From NCBI RefSeq assembly GCF_009674495.1, contig NZ_WKJN01000017.1, positions 56,823 to 120,822 on the forward strand: a stretch of 64,000 nucleotides of DNA, given 5' to 3'. Within the stretch, counting starts at the first letter, position 1. Every line of letters starts with the position of its first letter. The DNA comes from Duganella alba. GTDB taxonomy: Bacteria > Pseudomonadota > Gammaproteobacteria > Burkholderiales > Burkholderiaceae_D. Below are positions 57,045-64,000 of this stretch, piece after piece. The notes under the pieces were generated by a model, which saw only the letters and a list, made by a program, of their open reading frames with translations, did not search any database and was not told where the DNA came from. A program made the position numbers and the translations under genes.

Positions 57045-57736
57045 GCCTGCCCGATCTCGCACTACAGATCATCTATGCCCGCATCGCCTGGGGCCTGATT
57101 GCGGCCGCCATGCTGCTGTCGGTGCTGCCGACGATGTTGCCGCGGATTTTCCCGCAACTGGCGCGGCGCTCGAAAGCGATCGTCGCCGTCACCATCGCCG
57201 CCGTCATGGCGCTGCCGGGCGAAGCCTCGCCGGCCTACTGGCTGACGCTGATCTTCCAGTATCCGAGCGGCCTGCTGGCGGGCTACAGCCTGGTGGCGCT
57301 GTGCGCGCGCTGGACGGAAAAGCCGGTTGACTTCCTGCTGCATCCGGCGTTTGCGCTGGCATTGACGCTGGTCGGCGCGGTGCTGTACCTCGACGCTTTC
57401 GGCGTGCTGGCGCTGGGCCTGTATTATCGCGGCTTCGATGCCGACGCGGCGGCGCTGCTGGCCGGCGCCGCCGCGCTGGCCGGTGCGGCGGCGTTCACCC
57501 TGCGCTGGGCCGTCAGCGGCGGCGCGGCCTTGCTGGCCAGTGTGCTGCTGTTTTCGCTGCTGCGCCTGCCGACCGGGAATCTGTGGGATGCGCTGCTCGA
57601 CCCGCTGCTGTGGGCCTGGGCGGTCGGTTCGGTGATCGTGGCCGCGCGGCGTTACTACCGCGCGCGTCCTGCCAGATCGCCTGCGGCGGAGCTGGTGCCG
57701 GTGTCGGTGCCGGGCAGTGGTGTTGAGCAACTTTAA
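57041..57736 (+). CDS. integral membrane protein of unknown function (231 residues)
   Basis: Not recognised. It overlaps the sialidase-like gene by 4 bases (ATGA). About seven hydrophobic segments, e.g. IAWGLIAAAMLLSVLPTML, FALALTLVGAVLYLDAFGVL, and an Ala-rich pair around LLAGAAALAGAAAFTL. No catalytic motif. The C-terminal tail is short and polar. Its place between a glycan-acting enzyme and an LTA-synthase-like enzyme suggests a role in handling the same envelope polymer. TTTAAT-N5-CATAAT, a one-mismatch PmrA-like box, overlaps its stop. Confidence 0.7.
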   Translation: MSLPDLALQIIYARIAWGLIAAAMLLSVLPTMLPRIFPQLARRSKAIVAVTIAAVMALPGEASPAYWLTLIFQYPSGLLAGYSLVALCARWTEKPVDFLLHPAFALALTLVGAVLYLDAFGVLALGLYYRGFDADAAALLAGAAALAGAAAFTLRWAVSGGAALLASVLLFSLLRLPTGNLWDALLDPLLWAWAVGSVIVAARRYYRARPARSPAAELVPVSVPGSGVEQL

Positions 57737-57768
57737 TATAAACATAATTTCAAAACTGGGAGTAGTAC

Positions 57769-58602
57769 ATGGCAGAACAGAAGTGGTATGTCCATCCGGT
57801 GATCGCGGTCGGGGTCTTCCTGAATCTCTTCGTGATGGGACTGGCGCTGGCCTTCTCGCACGACCATGACGCCATGTGGCGCCTGCTGGTGGAAGACGGC
57901 ATCGTCGAATGGATGCAGTTCCTGTGCTTTGTCCTGTTGTCCGGCCTGCTGGCCTTCCTGGCGGTGGAGCAGTGGCAGCGCGAGCCGAAGATCAACCTGC
58001 AACTGGCGGCCTTCGTGTTCCTGTCGGCGCTGGTGGGCCTGGCGGCGCTGGAAGAAGTCAGCTGGTTCCAGCGCGTGCTGCACATCATCCCGCCGGACTT
58101 CTTCCTGCAGAATAACCGCCAGGGTGAAACCAACCTGCACAACCTGGCGCTGGGCAAGAGCAGCCTGCACAAGGCAGTGCTGCTGAAGGTGATCGTCATC
58201 GTCGGCCTGACCCACACCATCTTCCTGCCGCTGCTGGCGCGCAAGCGTCCGGCCATCCGCACCTTCGTCGAGAAATTCGGCCTGTACCTGCCGCCGGTGT
58301 CGGCCTCGCTGATCTACGTCGGCCTGGTGATCCTGTCGAACGTGGTGGTGGACCATCCACGCAAGGGCGAACTGGGTGAAGTCTTCGGCGCCGTGCATTA
58401 CCTGACCACCGTGGTGGCCGCGTACTTCTTCGGCGTCGGTTACGACAAGAAACCGGTGTTCGCGCCATCGCGCGACGCCCGCAACATCGCCACGCTGTTC
58501 TGCATGGTGCTGTTCTTCATGCTGCTGATCGGCTGGATGCTGAGCGCCGGCGCCGGTGCCGGCGCCTACATCGCCTCCCACCCAGGCTTCGGTGCTGAAT
58601 GA
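57769..58602 (+). CDS. integral membrane protein with EExSWxQR-type motif
   Basis: 277 residues, about seven membrane segments, with TGGGAG upstream of ATG 57769. The hallmark block after the third membrane segment is LEEVSWFQRVLHIIPPDFF, then NNRQGETNLHNLALGKS. This E-E-x-S-W-x-Q-R ... N-x-Q-x-E-x-N-L-H-N pattern recurs in bacterial membrane proteins of unknown function and looks like an active site at the membrane surface. The next gene starts inside its stop (4-base overlap), tying it to the LTA-synthase-like enzyme. It may prepare the lipid or polymer acceptor. Confidence 0.75.
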   Translation: MAEQKWYVHPVIAVGVFLNLFVMGLALAFSHDHDAMWRLLVEDGIVEWMQFLCFVLLSGLLAFLAVEQWQREPKINLQLAAFVFLSALVGLAALEEVSWFQRVLHIIPPDFFLQNNRQGETNLHNLALGKSSLHKAVLLKVIVIVGLTHTIFLPLLARKRPAIRTFVEKFGLYLPPVSASLIYVGLVILSNVVVDHPRKGELGEVFGAVHYLTTVVAAYFFGVGYDKKPVFAPSRDARNIATLFCMVLFFMLLIGWMLSAGAGAGAYIASHPGFGAE

Positions 58603-60593
58603 TGTTTTATCGTCCTGAAAGCCGGCTGACGCGCTGCGCGGCCTGGCTGGCGCGGCTGACGCTGTGGGCCGGCCCGTTCGCCGGCGTGATGCAATTGCTG
58701 CTGCTTGGACTGCTGATCTTTTCGCTGTCGCGCGCCGGGCTGATGGCCTGGCAGTGGACGCGCGTCTCGGCCACCGGCATCCCGGGTGAGATGCTGGTGC
58801 AGGGCGTGCGCGCCGACCTCATCCTGCTGGGCTACCTGATTGTCCTGCCGGTGGTGCTGGCGCCGTTGCTGGCGTATCAGAAGACGCTGCGCGTGTGGAA
58901 GACGTTCAATGTGATCTGGGGCACGGTGGCGCTGGTGCTCATCATCTTCATGGAACTGTCGACGCCGCAGTTCATCATGCAGTTCGACATCCGCCCGAAC
59001 CGCCTGTTCATCGAATACCTGTCGTATCCGACCGAGGTGATCGCCACGCTGTGGCATGGCTTCCGTATCGCGCTGGTGCTGGGCATTGTATTCACGGTGC
59101 TGCTGGGGACAACGATCTACAAGCTGCTGAAAGCTGCCTCGGTGGACATCACCACCTGGCGTCCGTTGCCGCTGCTGTTGCTGTGGCCTTTGCTGGTGCT
59201 GCTGGTGGCGTTCCAGATCCGTTCGACCATGGCGCACCGTCCGGCCAATCCGTCGATGTTCGCCTTGACCGGCGACGCCATGGTCAATTCGCTGATCATC
59301 AATTCGCCGTGGTCGGTGCTGGATGCCTACAGCGCCATGAGCCACGAGGCCAATTCGTCCGAAATCTACGGCAAATACCCGCGCGAGAAAGTGCTCCCGA
59401 CGGTGAAGAGCGCGCCGTGGTTGCGCGACCTGCGATTCACGTCGGCCGATCTGCCGACGCTGCACAAGCAGGAAGCGGTGATGAAGCGCGAGCGTCCGCT
59501 GAACCTGGTGATCGTGCTGGAAGAAAGCCTGGGCGCGACCTTCGTGCAATCGCTGGGCGGTCTGCCGGTGACGCCGGAGCTGGAAAAACTGAAGCAGGAT
59601 GGCTGGTGGTTCGAGCAGCTGTACGCAACCGGCACCCGTTCGGTGCGCGGCATCGAGGCCGTGGTGGCGGGCTATCCGCCGACGCCGGCGCGCAGCGTGG
59701 TCAAGCTGTCGCTGTCGCAGCAGAATTTCTACACGCTGGCGGCCGGCTTGGGCAAGCAGGGCTATCACACGGAATTCGTGTATGGCGGCGAGGCGCACTT
59801 CGACAATATGCGCGGCTTCTTCACCGGTAACGGCTTCCAGAAGGTGGTGGATCGCCGCGATATGAATCCGGTGTTTGAGGGCAGCTGGGGTGCGTCGGAT
59901 GAGGACTTGTTCAACAAGTCGCTGGAACGCCTGAAGACCTTGCACGATAGCGGCAAGCCGTTTTTCAGCCTGATTTTCTCGTCGTCGAATCATGAGCCGT
60001 TCCAGTTCCCGGATGGGCGCATCACCTTGCATGACAAGGAAAAGCAGACCGTCAACAACGCGGTGAAGTATGCCGATTATGCGCTGGGCCGTTTCATTGC
60101 TGAGGCCAGGAAGCAGGACTACTGGAAGGATACGGTGTTCCTGATCGTGGCGGACCATGATAACCGCGTGTACGGCGACAGCCTGGTGCCGATCAATAAG
60201 TTCCACATTCCGGGCCTGATCCTGGGCGCGGACGTGAAACCGAAGACGATCACCACGATTGCGAGCCAGATCGATCTGGCGCCGACCTTGTTGTCGCTGA
60301 TGGGCGTGTCGAGCGAGCATCCGATGATAGGCCGGGACCTGGCGCGGGATAGCGATACGCCGGGCCGGGCGCTGATTCAGTTCGATAATTACTTTGCGTG
60401 GCTGGAAGGATCGTCGGCGACGATTTTAAGGCCGGGCCAGGCGCCGTTGCTGGGGAATTATGATGCGGCGACCGGGGTGTTGACCACGGGTGGTGTGCCG
60501 GATGCGGCGTTGGTGGACAAGGCCATGTCGCATGTGGTGCTGCCGTCGATTCTGTATCGGGAGCAGCGTTACAAGCTTCCCCCTGCGCGTTAG
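58599..60593 (+). CDS. LTA synthase-like sulfatase-fold phosphoglycerol transferase
   Basis: 664 residues, overlapping the upstream gene by 4 bases. Five membrane segments in the first 200 residues are followed by a periplasmic sulfatase-fold domain (about 280-580). Active-site parts: LVIVLEESLGATF (metal-binding Glu), LYATGTRSVRGIEAVVAG with the nucleophile Thr (T344 or T346), and FLIVADHDNRVYG with the metal-binding Asp-His. The wording matches Gram-negative LTA-synthase/OpgB-like enzymes, which move phosphoglycerol or phosphoethanolamine from membrane lipid onto a periplasmic glycan. The acceptor is unknown. Last gene of the four-gene operon; a 13-bp inverted repeat follows. Confidence 0.9.
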   Translation: MMFYRPESRLTRCAAWLARLTLWAGPFAGVMQLLLLGLLIFSLSRAGLMAWQWTRVSATGIPGEMLVQGVRADLILLGYLIVLPVVLAPLLAYQKTLRVWKTFNVIWGTVALVLIIFMELSTPQFIMQFDIRPNRLFIEYLSYPTEVIATLWHGFRIALVLGIVFTVLLGTTIYKLLKAASVDITTWRPLPLLLLWPLLVLLVAFQIRSTMAHRPANPSMFALTGDAMVNSLIINSPWSVLDAYSAMSHEANSSEIYGKYPREKVLPTVKSAPWLRDLRFTSADLPTLHKQEAVMKRERPLNLVIVLEESLGATFVQSLGGLPVTPELEKLKQDGWWFEQLYATGTRSVRGIEAVVAGYPPTPARSVVKLSLSQQNFYTLAAGLGKQGYHTEFVYGGEAHFDNMRGFFTGNGFQKVVDRRDMNPVFEGSWGASDEDLFNKSLERLKTLHDSGKPFFSLIFSSSNHEPFQFPDGRITLHDKEKQTVNNAVKYADYALGRFIAEARKQDYWKDTVFLIVADHDNRVYGDSLVPINKFHIPGLILGADVKPKTITTIASQIDLAPTLLSLMGVSSEHPMIGRDLARDSDTPGRALIQFDNYFAWLEGSSATILRPGQAPLLGNYDAATGVLTTGGVPDAALVDKAMSHVVLPSILYREQRYKLPPAR

Positions 60594-60682
60594 TCGGGGC
60601 GGGGGCGATGCATGCCGAACAGCCGCAGGCTGCTAGGTGCCTCCCCCGCACGCTTTAGCCTCGACGCACGCCTGACCACTTA

Positions 60683-60711
60683 GGGGTCTGACCCCAGCGG
60701 GGTCAGACCCC
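60683..60711. repeat. GGGTCAGACCCC-type inverted repeat, copy 2
   Basis: GGGGTCTGACCCC (60683-60695) and GGGGTCAGACCCC (60699-60711) form a perfect 13-bp stem with loop AGC. It lies between the convergent LTA-synthase-like and Pat genes. Compared with copy 1 at 46019-46048 the two arm types are swapped, so this is the same element in another arrangement. It may work as a bidirectional terminator. Confidence 0.75.
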
Positions 60712-60726
60712 GCCTGGCAGTGCGGG

Positions 60727-63405
60727 TCAAAGCTGCTTGGTGCAAAGCTGGAATTCCGGATCATCCTCATAAGGACGGATCTGGAATCCCAGGCTGCCCA
60801 TCAGCCGCAGCATCCCGCGGTTCTTGCGCAGCACCAGCCCGACCGTCTCGCTCAGCCCCTTGTCGCGCGCCACGTCCATAATCTCCAGCATCAGCCGCGT
60901 GCCCAAACCCTGGCCACTGAACTTGTCATCCACCAGCAGCGAAAACTCGCAGCTGCTGCGGTCCGGGTTGGCAATATACCGCGACACGCCAATAATCTGC
61001 TCCGTCTCGGTGAAGCTGCCATCGTCATCCGCCGTGCGATTGGTCAGCACCGCCACCAGCGCCATCTCGCGGTCGTAATCGATCAAGGTATACCGCGCCA
61101 GCATCTGCGCCGACAGCTCCCGCAACGACGAAGCAAAGCGGTTATAGCGCGACTGATCCGACAAGCCTCGCACCAGCGACTGCAGCATCTCCGCATCGGT
61201 CGGCTGCACCGGACGCAAGGTGTACTGCCCGCCACCACGCATCGGCCATTCGCGCGCATAGCTGGACGGGTAGGGCATGATCGCCAGCTGGTCGTAACGC
61301 TGCGCCGACGGCGGCGCCACGCCCACCACCACGCGCGCATCCACCGCCAGCACGCCGAACTGGTCGACGATCAGCGGGTTGATATCCAGCTCGCGCAACT
61401 GCGGCAATTCGCACACCATTTCCGACACACGCAGCAGGATATGCTCGATCGCCTGATGATCGACACCCGGCGCACCGCGCCATTCGCCCAAGGTTGCGGC
61501 CACGCGCGCACGGTCAATCAGGCGCTGCGCCAGGAACGGATTCAGCGGCGGCAGTTCCACCGCGCGATCGTTCAGCAGCTCGACCATGGTGCCGCCGGCG
61601 CCAAAGCCGATCACCGGCCCAAACAGCGGATCGCTGGCGACGCCGATATACAGCTCGCGGCCATCGCGCTTGCCGGCCATGCGCTGCACGGTGACGCCAT
61701 TGATGCGCGCTTCCGGCTGCAGACGGCGCACATTGGCCAGCATGTCGCCATACGCCGCGCCCAGCGCGGCGGCGTCGACCAGATTCAGCACCACGCCCTG
61801 CACCTCGGACTTGTGCGGAATATCCGGCGAATCGATTTTCAGCGCCACCGGATAGCCCAGCTGCGCGGCGATCAGTTGCGCCTCGGCCGCGCTGCGCGCC
61901 GGCATGGTTGGCGTGATCGGGATGTGGAAAGCCGCCAGCAGCGCCTTCGATTCCATCTCGGTCAGCACGCTGCGGCGCTCGGCCAGCACGCTCTCCACCA
62001 GTCGGCGCGCGCCTTCCAGATCCGGCTTGGCCAGCTGCGACAACGGCGGCGGCGTTTGCTGCAACAGCTGCTGGTTCTGGTAAAACGCGGCGATGTTGCC
62101 GAAGCCGTCCACCGCCGATTCCGGCGTGCGGAAGTTGGCCAGGCCGGCCTGGCCGATCAGCTTGCGGGCCGGCGCCACGCGTTCGTCGCCCATCCAGCAG
62201 GCCAGCAGCGGCTTGCCCAGGCCTTTCGACGCATCGGCCACGGCTTGCGCCACGGCCAGCGGATCGCCGTCCAGCTTGGGCGAGTAGATCACCAGCAGGC
62301 CATCGACCTGCACATCCTGCGCGCAGGCGCGGATGGCGGCGGCGTAGTGTTCGGGACCGGCTTCCTCCGACAGGTCCAGCAGATCGGTCAAGGTGGCGTG
62401 CTGCGGCAGCTGCGGCGCCAGCGCCTGTGCGGCGGCGGCGCCAGGCCGGCCCAGTTGCAGGCCCAGTTGCCCCAGCCAGTCGGCCGCCAGCACGCCGGGA
62501 CCGCCGCCGTTGCTGATGACGGCCAGGCGCGGCCCCACCGGACGATAGCGCGAGGCCAGGCACTTGGCCGCCGAGAACAGCTGCACAAAGGTGTTGACGC
62601 GCACCGCGCCGGTACGCCGCAACGCCGCGTCGAATACTTCGTCGCTGCCGATCAGCATGCCCGAGTGGGTGGCCGCCGCGCGCGAGGCCGCCGCCGCGTT
62701 GCCGGATTTGATGATGACCACCGGCTTGGTATTGGCCGTGCCGCGCAGCGCCGACAGGAAGCGGCGCGCGTCGGTGATGCCTTCCATGTAGATGACGATG
62801 CTTTCGGTGGCCGGATCGGTGGCCAGGAAGTCCAGTGTCTGCGCCAGGTCCACCGCCGTATTCGGTCCCAGCGACACCACCGCCGACAGGCCCACCGAGT
62901 TGATGCCGGCCCAGTCCAGAATCGCCGAGGTCAGCGCGCCAGACTGCGAGATCACCGCCAGGCTGCCGCTTTGCGCCAGCTTGCCGGCCACGCCGGCGTT
63001 CAGTTTCAGGCGCGGACGCTGGAAGCCCAGGCTGTTGGGGCCGAGCAGATACAGGTCGTGCTTGCGGGCGATGTCGTGCAGCTCGGCCGCCAGTTCCGGC
63101 GTGACGCTGGACGAGACGATCAGCGCCGATTTGCACTGGATGCGGCCCGCCACTTCCAGCGCGAACGCCAGTTCCTCGTGCGGCAGCGCGATCAACGCCA
63201 GGTCGGCGCGCGACTGCACCAGGTCGGCCAGGGTGCCGGTCATGCTGACGTCGAGGAAGGTCAGGGCGCCGTCGTAGCCGCCATCGCGCAGCTGCTTGCA
63301 CAGGCTGCGGCCGTAGGCGGTCTGGCGCTCCGGCTGGTCCGGCGGACCGGCAAACACCACGATGGATTTGGGCGCGAACAGCGGGCTAAGGTAATGCAGG
63401 TCCAT
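60727..63405 (-). CDS. Pat-type protein acetyltransferase (acyl-CoA synthetase-like + GNAT)
   Basis: 892 residues from ATG 63405 with GAGAAAG upstream; the open frame continues another 55 codons without support. N-terminal CoA-binding Rossmann domain (LFAPKSIVVFAGPPDQP), succinyl-CoA-ligase-like domains (LAVISQSGALTSAILDWAG, VVSLGPNTAVDLAQTLDFLA, ATHSGMLIGSDEVFDAAL), an ATP-grasp domain about 500-690 (ALKIDSPDIPHKSEVQGVVL, FGAGGTMVELLNDRAVELPP), and a C-terminal GNAT domain with SGQGLGTRLMLEIMD binding acetyl-CoA. Size and order equal PatZ/Pat lysine acetyltransferases, which control acetyl-CoA synthetase and other enzymes. Divergent from the hemerythrin gene. Confidence 0.93.
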   Translation of the reverse strand: MDLHYLSPLFAPKSIVVFAGPPDQPERQTAYGRSLCKQLRDGGYDGALTFLDVSMTGTLADLVQSRADLALIALPHEELAFALEVAGRIQCKSALIVSSSVTPELAAELHDIARKHDLYLLGPNSLGFQRPRLKLNAGVAGKLAQSGSLAVISQSGALTSAILDWAGINSVGLSAVVSLGPNTAVDLAQTLDFLATDPATESIVIYMEGITDARRFLSALRGTANTKPVVIIKSGNAAAASRAAATHSGMLIGSDEVFDAALRRTGAVRVNTFVQLFSAAKCLASRYRPVGPRLAVISNGGGPGVLAADWLGQLGLQLGRPGAAAAQALAPQLPQHATLTDLLDLSEEAGPEHYAAAIRACAQDVQVDGLLVIYSPKLDGDPLAVAQAVADASKGLGKPLLACWMGDERVAPARKLIGQAGLANFRTPESAVDGFGNIAAFYQNQQLLQQTPPPLSQLAKPDLEGARRLVESVLAERRSVLTEMESKALLAAFHIPITPTMPARSAAEAQLIAAQLGYPVALKIDSPDIPHKSEVQGVVLNLVDAAALGAAYGDMLANVRRLQPEARINGVTVQRMAGKRDGRELYIGVASDPLFGPVIGFGAGGTMVELLNDRAVELPPLNPFLAQRLIDRARVAATLGEWRGAPGVDHQAIEHILLRVSEMVCELPQLRELDINPLIVDQFGVLAVDARVVVGVAPPSAQRYDQLAIMPYPSSYAREWPMRGGGQYTLRPVQPTDAEMLQSLVRGLSDQSRYNRFASSLRELSAQMLARYTLIDYDREMALVAVLTNRTADDDGSFTETEQIIGVSRYIANPDRSSCEFSLLVDDKFSGQGLGTRLMLEIMDVARDKGLSETVGLVLRKNRGMLRLMGSLGFQIRPYEDDPEFQLCTKQL

Positions 63406-63489
63406 GATACTTTCTCGGCAATGACTGGCAGACCACACTATACGCCATGCGGCCGCATTTTTAGCTGCTGCACGGCAAATCGCCAGGGC

Positions 63490-63503
63490 TTGACCTGGAT
63501 CAT
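63490..63503. promoter_or_regulatory. FNR/ANR-like box upstream of the hemerythrin gene
   Basis: TTGAC-CTGG-ATCAT matches the FNR/ANR consensus TTGAT-N4-ATCAA in 8 of 10 positions. If activation is class II (box centred at -41.5), transcription would start near 63538, and CATAGT at 63526-63531 falls where a -10 element should be. It predicts induction at low oxygen. Confidence 0.5.
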
Positions 63504-63542
63504 GGATTTCTGACAAGCAGCTTGGCATAGTGGCGTGAGCCG

Positions 63543-63560
63543 GGTCCGCCTTCGCGGACC
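63543..63560 (+). promoter_or_regulatory. short hairpin in the predicted hemerythrin 5' leader
   Basis: GGTCCGC and GCGGACC pair perfectly around CTTC. The stem ends 13 bases before AGGAGG and may stabilise the 5' end of the transcript. No T-run follows, so it is not a terminator. Confidence 0.4.
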
Positions 63561-63582
63561 GCAATGCCATTCAGGAGGAGTC

Positions 63583-64000
63583 ATGGAAACGACCGCTTTG
63601 AGCGCGGACATGGTGCTGGGGATACCCTTGTTTGACGAGGCCCACGCGGCGCTGGCCGAGCAGATCAACCTGTTGCTGAACGGGCCGGACGAGCAGTTCG
63701 AGGAGCACCTGGCCGGGCTGGTGGAATGCCTGGAAGTCGACTTCCGGCTGGAGGAGCAGTTGATGGAGGCGATCGACTATCCGGCCACCCGCAGCCACCG
63801 CGAGCAGCACGCGCGCGTGCTGGCCACGCTGCACGGCCTGGCGCCGGGCGATATCGAGAACGGCCGCAAGGTGGCGGCCATGATACTGCCGTGGTTCCAG
63901 GTGCACCTGGCCACGGCCGACACGGCACTGGCGATCGCGCTGCAAATCGCCGGCCGCGCCCACGGCACGCCGGCCGGCCAGGCGGTGCCTGCCGCCCGCG
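63583..64000 (+). CDS. bacteriohemerythrin, 3' end outside the window
   Basis: Begins at ATG 63583 with a strong AGGAGGAG site and is open to the right edge (139 codons). Hemerythrin ligands can be placed: H21 (LFDEAHAAL), E57 (RLEEQLM), H72 and H76 (SHREQHARVL), H108 and D113 (VHLATAD). The position of the second His, four residues before E57 (the H of HFxxEE), is D53 in EVDFRLEEQL. The di-iron site may thus be altered in affinity or activity. Hemerythrins bind O2 or NO. An FNR-like box upstream fits low-oxygen control. Confidence 0.85.
   Translation, partial: METTALSADMVLGIPLFDEAHAALAEQINLLLNGPDEQFEEHLAGLVECLEVDFRLEEQLMEAIDYPATRSHREQHARVLATLHGLAPGDIENGRKVAAMILPWFQVHLATADTALAIALQIAGRAHGTPAGQAVPAAR

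Noticed and set aside
63406..63570. 55-codon N-terminal extension of the Pat gene
   Set aside because: It covers the FNR-like box and has no CoA-binding-domain character; ATG 63405 gives the normal family start.

Overview
The window is about 64 kb of dense, GC-rich chromosome. It carries 50 protein genes (the first and last cut by the window ends), no rRNA or tRNA gene, no insertion sequence, no CRISPR array and no phage genes. The protein types (QseBC/PmrAB-type two-component systems, HAE1 RND pumps, FecI/FecR, NodT-type outer-membrane factors, a Csu-type spore coat U protein, giant hybrid sensor kinases) and the base composition suggest a betaproteobacterium, most likely an Oxalobacteraceae member of the Massilia/Duganella/Janthinobacterium type. 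That placement is inference from resemblance, not a database result.

Layout. 1-5.2 kb: end of a beta-propeller gene, then an iron block: a Fur box, a FecI-like sigma factor, a FecR-like anti-sigma factor, a convergent catecholate-type TonB receptor with its own Fur box, and a Fur paralogue that lacks the usual regulatory histidines. 5.1-12.5 kb: an RND pump with adaptor but no outer-membrane factor, divergent from a PmrAB/QseBC-like system followed by a DedA protein and a small lipoprotein. 12.5-16.3 kb: a lone spore coat U protein with a structured leader, a small unknown protein, a secreted TPR protein and a secreted beta-propeller. 16.4-20.6 kb: a tandem pair of unrecognised ATP-grasp-like paralogues, then a three-gene overlapping operon (DUF347 membrane protein, small secreted protein, PAP2 phosphatase). 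20.7-30.9 kb: a PepSY protein with a second two-component system, then a five-gene operon (response regulator, kinase, adaptor, RND pump, outer-membrane factor). 31-37 kb: an orphan response regulator with a MipA/OmpV porin and a DUF2177 protein, a second TonB receptor, an aminopeptidase-like N-terminal domain and a KgtP-like transporter. 37-43 kb: a receiver protein coupled to an 1800-residue kinase/ATPase/GAF/histidine-kinase protein whose kinase domain has no N-lobe. 43-47.5 kb: secD-secF, a ChaA-like antiporter and a DUF1653 protein. 47.6-52.7 kb: a double hybrid histidine kinase and an orphan sugar-binding protein. 52.7-55.6 kb: a globin-PAS-GGDEF-EAL protein coupled to PiuC. 55.9-60.6 kb: a sialidase-like / membrane / membrane / LTA-synthase-like operon. 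60.7-64 kb: a Pat-type protein acetyltransferase and a hemerythrin behind an FNR-like box.

How they may work together. The dominant theme is envelope sensing: five OmpR-type or receiver response regulators, three classical sensor kinases, two giant hybrid kinases and one c-di-GMP enzyme, next to pumps, porins and lipid- or polymer-modifying enzymes. The most useful pattern found by eye is a PmrA-box-like direct repeat (TTAAT-N6-TTAAT, 11-bp period). It occurs at three separate promoters: between the first pump and the PmrAB-like pair (two copies), before the ATP-grasp pair, and before the DUF347/PAP2 operon. This suggests one local regulon that includes two systems of unknown function.
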